From Pelecanus crispus (lineage: Eukaryota; Chordata; Aves; Pelecaniformes; Pelecanidae), in assembly GCF_030463565.1 (NCBI RefSeq), contig NC_134662.1:4379001-4443000 (forward strand): a DNA stretch of 64,000 bases, read 5' to 3'. How positions within the stretch are numbered: the stretch's first letter is position 1; every line of letters begins with the position of its first letter. The translations under genes and the position numbers were made by a program. Shown one piece after another: positions 11,101 to 22,390 of this stretch. The notes beneath the pieces were generated by a model, which was not told the DNA's origin, made no database searches, and saw only the letters and a list, made by a program, of their open reading frames with translations.

Positions 11101-14100
11101 GTTTTCTGCTACCTGGCTGTCACAGCTGCCCTTCATTCCCTGCCTTCCCTCCCTCCATCTCTCTCCCCAGCCTTATCTCCTGATAGGTACAAGCGATACA
11201 ACCCCAAACGTTCATGTAACAAGCTGCCGGCTGCTGAGCACCCAGGAAAACACCAGATCGGGAGGGTGATTTATGAAAATAACACAAGAGCGCGGAGCGG
11301 GGAGTTTGCTGAGGCGCGGCAGAGACGAGTCGCACGCGGTGAGGGATGCCGGCTCCCGTCGCCGCTCCCCGAGCATCACCAGCATCTTTGCTCCTGGCTG
11401 ATCCGGATGCGGGGCCGTGGCGGGCGGCTGGAACGGGGGGCAGCGGGTGCGTGGAGCCCCCGCGCCGTCCCTTTGCGGCCGTCGATTTCCATGAAATAAG
11501 CCAGCCGGGTGTGTGACTGTGCGCAGCGATGGCAGCCCGCTTTACGTGCCGTTTGGCGGGGTCCTGCTCGCAGGAAATGAAACTTTCAGGCCGCTAGACA
11601 TTTAGTTTTCTTCAGCTGTTAATTCCCCCGCCCCAGGGAGAGGAGGGGGCGAGGGTGCTGGAGGGGTGGGCTGGGGGCTGCTGCAGCCCCCCGGGTGTGG
11701 GAGCAGCCGGAGGAAGCGATGGGTGAGAGCCCCTCGGGAGGTCCGTGCATCTCGCCTGCACCCAGGGCACCTTCCCTGCCCCTTTGCCCCCATCCCGAGC
11801 CCACCTTGGCTGGCCAGAGGGGCGAAGCCGGCACTGAGCATCCCCATCCCTGCCCCCTGCCAGCCCCGAGAGCTTTGCCAGGGAAGTGATTTCTTCCCCA
11901 GGCACGGAGTGAGCATCCATTCCCCTCGGCGAGCTCCTCTCTTGCAAGGTAACTGGCATTATATTCGGACCAATTGCTCCAGCATGATCCTCCTGAATGT
12001 TGCACAGCATGTACACGGCGTCTTATGTAAAATACATGCCCCTGGGTGAGCCTTTTAATAGCAATGGCTCCTGCCCGGGGGCCGGGGGGGCCGCTCTGCC
12101 ACGGCGGTGCCAAGAAATGATTGAAAAGTTGGGGCTCGCCGTAGGAAACACCCTGCTGGGGGGAACAACTTGTTTTCATTCTCCTGCCAGGTAACAAATG
12201 AAAAGAATTGCAATGAATGCTAATGGGGCGGGGAGCAGGATGCTGCCGGGGCTGGAGCTGGGGCTGGGCAGGTGCTGGGGTGAGCTGGGATGGCGGGGTC
12301 CGGGCTGGGAATGCGGGAGCTGCCGGGAGACCGCGGTTTTGCAGGCTGGAGCTGGCCACGTGCAGGACAGCACGCCCTGGCACGGGGCTGGTGGGTGCTA
12401 CGGGGAGGATGCTCCGGGGTGCTGTACCAAAATTGCTGCTTCTTGTAGTAACCCGGAGTGGGGCGAACATGCCAGCCCCCAGAATTCCCCTTGGAGGGAG
12501 CTGCCATCCGCAGGGAGCCCGTCCCGGCTGTCGCCCTCCCCGTGCCACGGCCGAGCTGCCGTTGAACCGGTTCCTCGCCGGCAGCCGGCATGGGGCTGCG
12601 CCGGGCTGAGCTGTTTGTAAATGCAGCCGGTCTGGAAAGCGGGAGGGTAAACATGGATGAATAGCCTTCATCCACTCCAGTAAATATTTTATATCACACA
12701 CCAAGAAAAGACACTCCTATTTAAATGATTTATAAAGGAAGATCATGGAGAGGTTTCTATAAAATATGTAGGGCTCCTAATCCCGACATCATCAAGCAAA
12801 GAGGACTGAAATCATATATTACCTTTTCAACAGCCTCGCCGGCTGCAGGGATACAACTGACAAATAAAAGTGTGTTTACAGCTTTTGGGCTCCTCTGGGG
12901 AGAGGTAAATCACGGCAGGGGTGGGAAGGGGAAAGGAAGCCGGAAATTAAGCGGCAATTTCTGTCCGTCACGGCAGCGCGGGGGATGCCGGACTCGGGGG
13001 GCCCCGGTGTCCCCGTCCCGGGCCGTCGTGCTCCGGCTGCCGCGATGCTCGTCCCCCGCAGGACCCGGCGGGGTGGGCACAGGGCATAAACCCCGCTGGG
13101 ATGCCCGGAGCCGCGCCCACGTGCGATGGGTCGGTGCGCAGCGAGGCCGCGCTCCGGATCAGGACCTGGACCCCGAGCAGCCGTCAGGGATGGGTTTGCC
13201 ACGGGCACCGGCGCGGTCAGGATCAGGCCCGCAGGGATTTGTCCCTTCAACCTTGGGGCCGGCACCTTCCCCCGCCGCGCCGCCGCTTGGCGCTCCCATC
13301 GCCCCATCCTCTCGCCGCACCCTTTTGGGTCCATTTATTGAGGTTTTTTCCCCCCCCACAGACCCATCCCTTGCCGCCATCTCCCCACCGGGAGCCGGGG
13401 GGACCCTCGGTCCCGGCAGACGGCACGCACTGCGCGCCCACGCCGGCGAGGGGCACGGCCGGCCTCCGGCAGCGGCAGCGGCGATTTGGCATGCGGCGGT
13501 GGGAGCCACCAGCCGATGGGGCCCCGGCTGCCGCGTTATTAAGGGATTAGCAAGTTGTCTTGGCGCTCAATTGTAGATAAGTGCCGCATTTTGTATTATC
13601 TTTTCACGCTGCACCGAGAAGGATGACAAAGAGACAACATGGGTGTCATGGCCTTCAGCATATCATTAAGGGTAATTTGTCTTGCGGGGAGGGGGAGGGC
13701 AAAGGGAGAGAGGGAAGCAGAGGAGGCGAGGGAGGAGAGGGAAAAGCAGCCCGGGAGGAGAGAGGGGATTAAAAACTAAGGAGAGGAGATTAAGAGTGAA
13801 ATGCAAACTGTATTCAGAGTCAGCCAGGCAGGGAGAAGCAAATAGCCGAGGAGGGGACAGCCGTGCCGCGGGGGCTCGGCGCGCCAGCCGGGGCCCGCAG
13901 CAGGGCCAAGGCGCAAGGAGAAAGCCCCAGGGCTGGGGTAGAGGTGGCAGGGTGGTGGGCAAGGTGTGGGGGTCTTCGGAGACCCCCCCTCTTCTTCTCC
14001 TGCACCGAAGAGCCCCGAATCCATCCCCAGCCTCCATCGTATGCATTAATCTATAATAATAAGCAGCCATCCAGGCCGGTGTCACAGGCAATAAGATGCA

Positions 14101-14229
14101 CGCCGGAGGACTCGAGTGAATCCATTTCCCCTTTTCATGACTGACGAACCATGGCATTAGCCCAGGCCCGGGGGGCTCCCGGGGGGGCTGGGGGCATGGC
14201 GGGGGGGCCGGGGCATGGCGGCAGCTCCT

Positions 14230-14722
14230 TGCTGCAACCCGCTCCCGCTGCAACCCGCTCCCGCTGCAACCCGCTCCCGTTGCAACCTGGAGCAACCCGC
14301 TCCCGTTGCAACCCGCTCCCGGTGCAACCCGCTCCCATTGCAACCCACTCCCATTGCAACCCGCTCCTGGTGCAACCCGCTCCCATTGCAACCTGGAGCA
14401 ACCCGCTCCCATTGCAACCCGCTCCCGTTGCAACCCGCTCCTGGTGCAACCCGCTCCCGTTGCAACCTGGAGCAACCCACTCCCGTTGCAACCCGCTCCC
14501 ATTGCAACCCACTCCCGTTGCAACCCGCTCCCGGTGCAACCCTCTCCCATTGCAACTTGCTCCCGGTGCAACCCGCTCCCGGTGCAACCCGGAGCAACCC
14601 ACTCCCGGAGCAACCCGCTCCCGGCGCAACCCGCTCCCGGTGCAACCCGCTCCCAGTGCAACCTGGAGCAACCCACTCCCGTTGCAACCTGCTCCCAGTA
14701 CAACCCGCTCCTTGGTGCAAGC
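14230..14722. repeat. Minisatellite, 15-bp unit (TGCAACCCGCTCCCG)
   Basis: About 30 near-identical copies of TGCAACCCGCTCCCG/A, with insertions of CTGGAGCAA roughly every six units making a longer period. The unit length is divisible by three and the unit lacks stops in several frames, which explains the long spurious open frames on both strands. Confidence 0.95.
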
Positions 14723-16352
14723 CCATTTCTCACAGGCTTTGCAGCCCCCTCGGCCCCATCCTCACGCAGCACCTGGCAGCCAACCCCATTAGGAGCCGGC
14801 AGCGCTGGGCAGGGTCTGTTCCCCCCTCTCTGGGCAGCGAAGGGTGAAAGAAAGAGGAATAGCAAGAGGAAAATGTAGGAGAAATCCAGCAAAGCCCCCC
14901 AGGCCTGGGAAAGCGGGGGGCTGAGCCGGCGGTGGTTTGCTCTATCAGTCAATCAATCAATCAGGAATAAAGGCGCGGGTATTGATCGGGGAAGATGGCT
15001 TCTCAGGGGCCAGGTAATGGAAATATGCATCTGGAAACAGTCAAATGGAACGGCTAATGCCGCGGTCACTGCTAGGAGGAGACGCTGACCTGATTTGCAG
15101 GAGGCGAAACCCTGCGACAGCAGCTCACCCTCACCCAAACGCCGCTTCGGCCCCTTCCCGCAGAGCCCGCGGTGGCTGAATCCCTGTGGGGCGGCGAGGG
15201 GCCGGTGCCGGCTCCGGGGGGGATGCAGCCATCTCGGGGCGAGGGGCGTCCAGGCACCACCGTGGTCCCCCAGCCCCTTCCTCCGCCGCAGGCACCGGGG
15301 CTGCCGGGGCATCCTCCCGCACCCCCTCCCTCCCCTCCCCTTCTGATAATCCTATTTTTGAACCAGGGGATTAGGATCAATACTTCACTCGTAATGCTGT
15401 GGTAATACAGTGTTACACCGCCAGCGCCAGTTCCCTGCTGAAACACTTAAGGTAGTTTAAACCCATTTGTGCCAGGGAGTGCGGTGAATCCACAACGAGC
15501 TCCTTGCACGGCTGAGGCAGGGCGGCACGGTGGGTGCCGACCTGGCGGCTCCTTGCACGGCTGCTGGCCAAATCCAGCCCAGGGTGGCCACAGCCAGCGA
15601 GGGGACCGTGGCTCGTTGAGCCCAGGGGTCTTCTGGACCCCGAAAGGGCCATGCTGGGCAGGGGCTGCATGCAGCAGGGCCACCGCTGTGTCCCCTGCAG
15701 CCGGCCGGGCGGGAGCATCCCTCGTGCAAGCGCCCCTCGTGCAAGCGCCCCTCGTGCAAACCCTTGTGACCCCTGGGTTTTGGGTGACCCCGGCTCTGCC
15801 CCACGCGCGGGTGCCCGAGCAGCCCCTCGCCGGCCGGCGGGACGGCCGCAGCGCGGGGCCGGGGGGGAAACCCGGCAAATTGGCGGAGGGGTTTGGAGGC
15901 AAACTCCCAGGGAATAGAAACACAAATATTTCCATCCAGTGCTATAATTATGAATTAGAGCAAAGCTCTGTCTTTATTAGGTACTAATAGAGATAAAGGG
16001 GGTTTTGAAATGCAAGGCACAGCTATATAAATGCTAATTCACCCGGAGACCTTCCTCTCTCCCCAGACTGCAGAGGTTTCAAGGCAACTTCTTTCCAAAA
16101 AAAAAAAAAAACCCTGGCCGAGCAAACTCCAAGAAACCATCTCAGCAACTTAATTAAGTTTGTTGAGCGATGCAGCAGCTCCCCTCTGCCGGGCTGCCCT
16201 GGCACCAGCGATGCCCCAGCAAACCCCATCTACAGGGTCCAAGGCTGCAGCGCGGGGCTGCCGGGGGACCTACGGCGTGCAAACGCCGAGGCACGGCAAG
16301 GGCCGCGTCCCCCGCGCGTGCAGGTCTTGCAGCACGCGCTTGTGCAGGCGCA
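14723..16352. other. Intergenic: AT-rich islands between two minisatellites
   Basis: No gene supported. AT-rich islands lie at about 14935-15080, 15340-15480 and 15910-16165. The second holds TAATCC (15347-15352) and GGATTA (15368-15373), inverted K50-homeodomain-type sites. A short 16-bp repeat (CTCGTGCAAGCGCCC, three copies) sits at about 15721-15766. Confidence 0.45.
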
Positions 16353-16850
16353 CACGCACCGCAGCACGCACCCACGTGCACGCGGGCATTGCAGCACGCG
16401 GGCATTGCAGCACACGTGTTGCAGCACGCACCCGCGTGCACGCAGGCGTTGCAGCGCACAGGCATTGCAGCACACGTGTTGCAGCACGCACCCGCATGCA
16501 CGCGGGCATTGCAGCACGCGGGCATTGCAGCACATGTGTTGCAGCACGCACCCGCGTGCACGCAGGCGTTGCAGCGCACAGGCATTGCAGCGCGCAGGCA
16601 TTGCAGCACACGTGTTGCAGTATGCACCTGCATGCACGCAGGCGTTGCAGCGCGCAGGCATTGCAGCGCGTGTTGCAGCACGCACGCACGTGCACGCGGG
16701 CATTGCAGCACGCGGGCATTGCAGCATGCGGGCATTGCAGCACACGGGCATTGCAGCACATGTGTTGCAGCACGCATGCGCGTGCACGCAGGCGTTGCAG
16801 CGCACGGGCATTGAAGCACACGTGTTGCAGCGCGCACGCGCGTGCACGCG
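16353..16850. repeat. Minisatellite, 15-bp subunits in a 60-bp higher-order unit
   Basis: Subunits of about 15 bp (GCATTGCAGCACGCGG and variants) are arranged in a 60-bp higher-order unit. The rows starting 16381, 16441, 16501 and 16561 align almost base for base. Order breaks down after about 16620. No coding function; long open frames across it are by-products. Confidence 0.95.
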
Positions 16851-18846
16851 CGGCGGCGATGCCGCGGCAGCTCTGTGCACGTGCGCTGCCGTTCCTCGAG
16901 GCACCGAAGCGGGAGGAAGGCGAGGAAGGCAAGGCCGGGCAGGCTCTTGGTGACAGCGGCACAGCCACGGGCCCCAATTTTTTTCTTTCCCCGCAGCTTT
17001 TGGATCGCTAGGGCTGCGGGGATCAGCCTCCCCTCGCCTCGCCCGCCTCGGCTCCCAACCTGGGGGCACCAGCCCCAAGCTGGCCAGGCGGTGATGGGGG
17101 AAAGCAGCCGCCTCCAGCCCGGCTCCTGCCTTCAGCAGGGCTGGAAGCGCTTAACGCTTCTGGGGTGGGTTATTAGGGAAACGAGCGGCACGGATCCTAA
17201 TGAAGGGAAAGCAGCTCGCTAGCACTCATCCTGCCTTCCGCAGCCAGCCGATCAATCCCGGCTCCTCTCTGCTCCTGGCTCCTCTTTTCCAGGGAACTCC
17301 TCCCGCCGCCCGGCACACGATGATTTATCCACCCGCCGGGCGTGCGAAGCCTGTTAGAGCGGCCCAGGCTTTACCTGGTGCCCCCCATCCCTCTCCCTGT
17401 CACCCCAAATATGTAGTTTTCCATTTTCTCCTCTATCGATTTTCAATCTGGTGCAGAGAAACAAGACAATCCCGGCTGAGCCAGCCTGGCTCTCGCTGCC
17501 GCTCAGCCGAAAAGTCATCCCTGCAATTAGCGGCTGTCCTTGGGGGGCGGCCGGTGGGGTGCGGGGGAGGGTCCTTTGCAGGGGGGGTCCTCCCCTCCGT
17601 GTCCGGGCGTCCTCGGCCTCTCCTTTCCCACCCCGCGGGCACGGGGCTGGGCGGTGCGAGGGGCACGGTGGGTGCGAGGCTGCAACCCCCCCCTCACGGC
17701 GTTCCACTGGGGTGGGGGATGCTGGGGGTCCCTGGCCAGGCTGGTGCCGCCGCGGTCCCTCGTTTCCCCGGCCGTGCTCGATCCGGTTCTCGGGGATGCC
17801 GAGCACCCCGGTCAGGCTGAAGGATGCTCACGACAGCAGCTGTGAGGGGCTTGGGTGGGATCTGGCAGGGCGGGCCAGATCCTGCGCTGGCATAAAGTGG
17901 TCTCATCCCTCCAAGTGGTGCCAACTGTGCTGGGTTACACCGGCAGGGATCCGGCCCTCTGTGCTCCAAGTAGTTTTCAATTAAAACAAAAATATCCTGT
18001 AATAACCCACAGAGGGGTTTTTATTTCCTTCCCTTTTTTTTTTTTTTTAAAAAAATAAATCTATTATGAGGAGCTTACGGATGTATGTAAAACCGGCAAG
18101 GGATGATTTGAGGATTAGGGATCGGTGCTGTCCTGGTGTGACGAGCAAAGAAAAGAAAATCCTGCCAGGGCCGGGAAAGGGACGCTGCGTCCAGCTGGGG
18201 CGGCGGAGCAGGAGGGGTCACCACGGCGGCGATGGCTCCGGAAGCAGCGGAGAGACCCCGGTGCCGGCGAAGGGGGGGGTCCTGGAGCGGACCCCTGCGG
18301 CCGCCCATGCTCCTGCTGCGCTCCCGCCCCGTTCCTTGCCTGCCTGCATCCGATTTAGCATAAAAGTCATTTTGGTTTGGGCCCCCCGTCTGCTGCTCCC
18401 TCATTTCCAGGCAGCTGATAACGGTCCTGAGCATCAGGGAAACCCACCGGCTGGGGACGGATAGCTGTGCGGGGTGAGGAGCATTTAACCCCCTCTGCCA
18501 AGGATAATTGGCTTGTTTACCATTTTCCTGACCCCAAAAAGACAATGAAATTGCGCACGAAACCAATAGATTTTAGCCACATGCCTGCAGAGAGAGAGGC
18601 GATATAAATAAAATACAGATAGGGATTTGTGCGGCGGGGATGGGTAATGGATTCCTAGCGGAAGCGGGGACGTGCCGGGGCTGCCGGTGGGCCAGGATGG
18701 GATGACCCCCCCCTGGCCCCGCGCGCACCTCACGGTGATGTGCGGGGTGGCTTTTTGGGGACAAATTCTGCCTTTCCTGGAAACTGCCCCGTGGGGCTGG
18801 CCAGCCCGGGCTGCGGCACCGAGCCTGATTTGCAGAGCTGCTTTGG
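16851..18846. other. Intergenic: no gene seen
   Basis: GC-rich DNA with AT-rich islands at about 17390-17470, 17965-18130 and 18490-18630. A T-run followed directly by an A-run lies at 18034-18055. No exon, RNA gene or repeat family recognised. Confidence 0.4.
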
Positions 18847-18936
18847 GTGAAAAACCCACGGTCGGTGAAAAACCCATGGTCGGTGAAAAACCCACGGTCA
18901 GTGAAAAACCCATGGTCAGTGAAAAACCCACGGTCC
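18847..18936. repeat. 18-bp tandem repeat, five copies
   Basis: Five head-to-tail copies of GTGAAAAACCCAYGGTCR. The Y position alternates C-T-C-T-C, so the array is also a 36-bp dimer repeat. It is in-frame but sits in no recognisable gene. Confidence 0.9.
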
Positions 18937-20017
18937 GAGCGAAACCGGCTGCTGGGGGAGAGCAGCCGTGGCTCCGCGGCAGCCACCGCCCCGGGGCAGG
19001 CTCAGGGTGTGGACACGGGGGTACCCGGAGCATCCCCGTAGGGCTCATCCCGCATCCCTGCGGCAGGCGTCGAGCTGGCACCCTCGGAGCCCCCGCTCAT
19101 CCTTTTGCTTTAACGCGCCACCTCTACTTATTCTGCTCCCGTAACTGTAAAATTGATTTCCTTGCAACAAGACGCTTGTCTTTCACTACTGAACGCGCCC
19201 AAATGCTCCAACATAAGACACTGGCAATTTTTAATTAGTTTCCTTTATACCTCCTGCCTCCCCAAGCAGGCACGTGGAACCGGAACAGGGGAGCCCGAAA
19301 AGGAGCAGGATCCAGAGGTGACAAAAGCACTTTTTATTCTTGATATGATTATTAATAATATACGCCGTTTGCCTAACGAGGCAGGAGCGCGGGAGGGCAG
19401 GGGTAAGCGGCAACGGGCGCAGGGAGGTGATTAGTGCATCTTTTCGCTGCAGGGCTGGAGAAGCATCTTTAACCAACGTAATCTTTAAATATTATCTCAG
19501 AGCAGCTCCTCGTCGCCCGGCCCCCTGCCCGCAAACGCCCACCCGCACCCAAAGCGGCCCGGCTCTGCCGATGGCGTCCCCGGCACGGCGTGGCGTGAGC
19601 CGCCCGTCCCTGCCCTGCTTGGCCGCATCCCGCATCCTGCATCCCGCATCCCCCGGGCCGGTGGGAGGACGGTGCCGGAGCCCCTCGAAAGCAAACTGCA
19701 AGCACGTGTGGTGATCCCAGCAAAGGATGGATTGAAAGAGCCACGTCTCCCGTTATGCCCCCCGATAACGAGCTGGGGGTTATTAAAGCTTTGGTGGCTG
19801 CTCTGCCGGGCTCCCCCCCGCCCCTGCCCACCCCCCCACGGCCTCGCAGGGGATGCTGCGAGCCCCCAGCTCTGGGGGGGTTCCTGCAGCCGCCCTGCGC
19901 CCCCCGAGGAGCTGCGCTGAAGCCACAGGAAGCCTTGGCCGACGCTCCAGGGAAGCGTGCAGGTGAGGTGCCAGCGCCACGTGCCCTTCGCCATCGGGAT
20001 AGCGCGGCCAGCGGGAG
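18937..20017. other. Intergenic: AT-rich block, no gene
   Basis: The block at about 19100-19500 is AT-rich with several TAAT cores and could be a conserved element. The remainder is GC-rich and featureless. Confidence 0.4.
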
Positions 20018-20563
20018 CAGGGCAGGGATCGTGCCCTGTGCTCGGCGCTGGTGAGGACACATCTGGAATGCTGTGTCCAGTTGTGGGCCCCTCACTACAA
20101 GGAGGACATTGGGGTGCTGGAGCGTAGCCAGAGAAGGGCGACGGAGCTGGGGAAGGGTCTGGAGCACAGGGCTGGTGGGGAGCGGCTGAGGGAGCTGGGG
20201 GTGTTCAGCCTGGAGAAGAGGAGGCTGAGGGGAGACCTGATCGCTCTCTACAGCTGCCTGAAAGGAGGGGGCAGGGAGGGGGTGTTGGGCTCTGCTCCCA
20301 AGGAACAGCGATAGGATGAGAGGGAATGGGCTCAAGCTGCGCCAGGGGAGGTTTAGGTTGGATATTAGGAGAAATTTCTTCACGGAAAGAGCGGTCAAGC
20401 ATTGGAACAGGCTGCCCAGAGAGGTGGGGGAGTCCCCATCCCTGGAGGGGTTCAAAAACGGGCAGAGGTGGCACTTGGGGACATGGTTTAGTGGGCATGG
20501 GGGTGTTGGGTTGATGGTTGGGCTGATGATCTTAGAGATCCTTTCCAACCTTAATGATTCCTA
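20018..20563 (+). repeat. CR1 LINE 3' end (ORF2 C-terminus plus 3' tail)
   Basis: A 5'-truncated CR1 retrotransposon. The 20051-20314 frame encodes [20 protein letters not shown] second frame from 20316 encodes [20 protein letters not shown] and [16 protein letters not shown], both typical of the CR1 ORF2 C-terminus. The two halves are now in different frames, separated by a stop near 20313. The 3' tail reads GATGATCTTAGAGATCC and CCTTAATGATTCC. The 5' boundary is approximate. It is directly followed by a second CR1-type tail. Confidence 0.93.
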
Positions 20564-20717
20564 GTTTTTACTTTCATTATAAAATAATCCAGCCACCAAG
20601 CCAGGAAACATGAAATTGCTGCTCTGCCCTGAATTGGTTTAGTGGTGGGCTTGGCAGTGTGGGTTAATGGTTGCACTGGATGATCTTAAAGGGCTTTTCC
20701 AGCCTAAACGATTCCCC
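20564..20717 (+). repeat. Linker and second CR1 3' tail (twin-tail copy A)
   Basis: A 75-bp linker (AATAATCCAGCCACCAAGCC region) is followed by a second, different CR1 tail: TGGATGATCTTAAAGGGC then CCTAAACGATTCC. The same linker and second tail follow the first tail at 41012-41177 and 56491-56656, so the three copies share one composite structure. Confidence 0.85.
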
Positions 20718-22351
20718 TCGCTGCTGTTCCCAAAACGCATGGTCAGCTCGGCAGTGACCGCGGGAGAGCGGCTGGACCCACGAGCATCCCCGGTTCCGGG
20801 CAGGGCCGGGGGGTCCCCAGCAGCAGGGCAAGGTCGGAGGGGCGTTTTTGGCCGCAAGGAGAGCGCAAAGCCCCTCTGCCCGCTCCGGCGGCGCGGGGCA
20901 CCGGGAACACACATGTGTGAGCGGACACGGACACGTGCGCGCCCAACCGAGCAGCCCAAAAAAAGTTACCGGGGTGGGGGGAAAGGCAAAAAAAAAAAAA
21001 AAAAAAAAAAGCAAAGGAAAGTCCTGCAGTCTTTTGCCTTGTCAGTTCTCTGTCTGCTGTCACTCAGCCGCCGAATTCTCCTTCAAGTTGTCATAGCAAG
21101 GCTGGCGGGGATTATGCCGAGGCTCTGTCCAGAATTGATTCATGTGGAACGCGTGCTTGACGAGCGGAACCGCTGGTGTGAGCGGGAGCCGCTGAGACCC
21201 CCTATTTTCCCACCTTCCTCAGACAATCTGGTATTGTTTGGCCGCAGCCTTAGTGATCCCTGCGCCCGGGCTGTGACTGACACAGCTTTGAGGCTCTAAG
21301 GCGTATTTTGAATTTCTAAAACCTCTCAGGAAGTCCCCGGGGTGCCTTCTGCCATTGTCTTGTTTCTCCTTTCGCCTTTTTCCCTTTCCACCCCGAAACC
21401 CCTCCCGCCTCCCCCACCACCTCCTCCCCCCCTTTTTTTTTCCCCCCTTCCTCCCGCTAATTCCAGGCCCTACGATCCCTAACGCAACCCAGTTTTTTTT
21501 TCTTCCTCCCCGTGTTTACGCTCTGACTCTCTCTGGAGCTGCTCAGCCAGTTCGCAAACATGATTTTAAAAAAAAAAAAAAAAAGGAAAGAAAAACTAAA
21601 TAAAGCTCTAAAAGTTCCTAAATCCTTGATCCACTGTGGAGAAGAAGGGCTTTACTTGTTTGCTTTTAATCAGCTGACACAAACCCCGGGATGTGTTGAA
21701 AAATAATAATAGAAATAAATCTTTCACCTAATCTAGCGCACGCTTGCGTCCGTCCCGCTGCCCGGTCCGCTCCGGCCATCCATCACCCATCCATCCCCGC
21801 CGGGGCTGCGCGGAGGGACCGTCCCGCAGGATCTGGCCACGGAGCTTCCGTCCCGGTGAAGAGTTTCCACCAGGACCCCCCAAAGGGGCACCGAGCCCCC
21901 CGTTCCCCGGCAAAGGACCGGGCTGTCCCCGGCGTGGGGTCCGGGCTCTGCTACGTTGGGTTTTTGTGCCCCGGGACCACCGAGCCGGCGCTGCCCCGTG
22001 CCTCCGCAGCCCCCGGCATCTCCTGGGCTCGGCACTATATAACCATTTCCCATTTCCAGTCTTAATCTCATAAGAATGAATTGAGAATGACCAGCGTAAA
22101 TACACAGGTGCCATTGGGAGCAGAAACCACTCTTTAATCTCAGATATGAAAACAATTCCCTGCTCCACTCGCTAGCAATCAGCAAGTGCTATCAGTGCCG
22201 TGCTCTCCCCGGGAACAGGAGAGCTTATAAATATGAATTAGTGCAGAGAAAATCTACTCTCTTACCTAAAGCTAAATGTTATCTGGGTCCCTTTCCAGCA
22301 GTGGCTGACATTTCCAGAGTGCTTTTAGTCACATCTGCGGAAGACAACTCA

Positions 22352-22390
<39 letters not shown>

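Larger units (their letters stand above)
7030..14220. other. Intergenic: GC-rich DNA with AT-rich, CNE-like islands
   Basis: No gene supported. AT-rich islands stand out at about 7245-7345 (homeodomain-type TTAATTA sites), 7680-7760, 8000-8170, 11180-11300, 11560-11620, 11940-12060, 12110-12240, 12610-12900, 13540-13680 and 14030-14150. A 20-bp unit containing GTGGCCACCGAGGTTGCAC is duplicated near 10722-10765. Such islands in an otherwise GC-rich microchromosome often mark conserved non-coding elements. EFNA2, a developmentally patterned gene, is the nearest candidate target, but that link is inference. Confidence 0.45.

Noticed and set aside
12725-13576. 283-codon plus-strand frame
   Set aside because: No domain, mixed AT- and GC-rich segments, no splice or codon-use support.
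14230-14722. CRISPR-like regular repeat array
   Set aside because: Units are contiguous with no unique spacers, and this is vertebrate nuclear DNA.
13666-14952. 428-codon minus-strand frame and plus-strand partners
   Set aside because: Driven by the 15-bp array at 14.2-14.7 kb, whose unit length is a multiple of three.
16154-17078. Cys/Ala/Thr-rich frames on both strands resembling a repeat protein
   Set aside because: Translation of the 60-bp minisatellite; open in several frames at once.
18672-19238. Frame encoding a repeated EKPTVG/EKPMVG hexapeptide
   Set aside because: Simply the 18-bp tandem repeat in frame; no gene structure around it.
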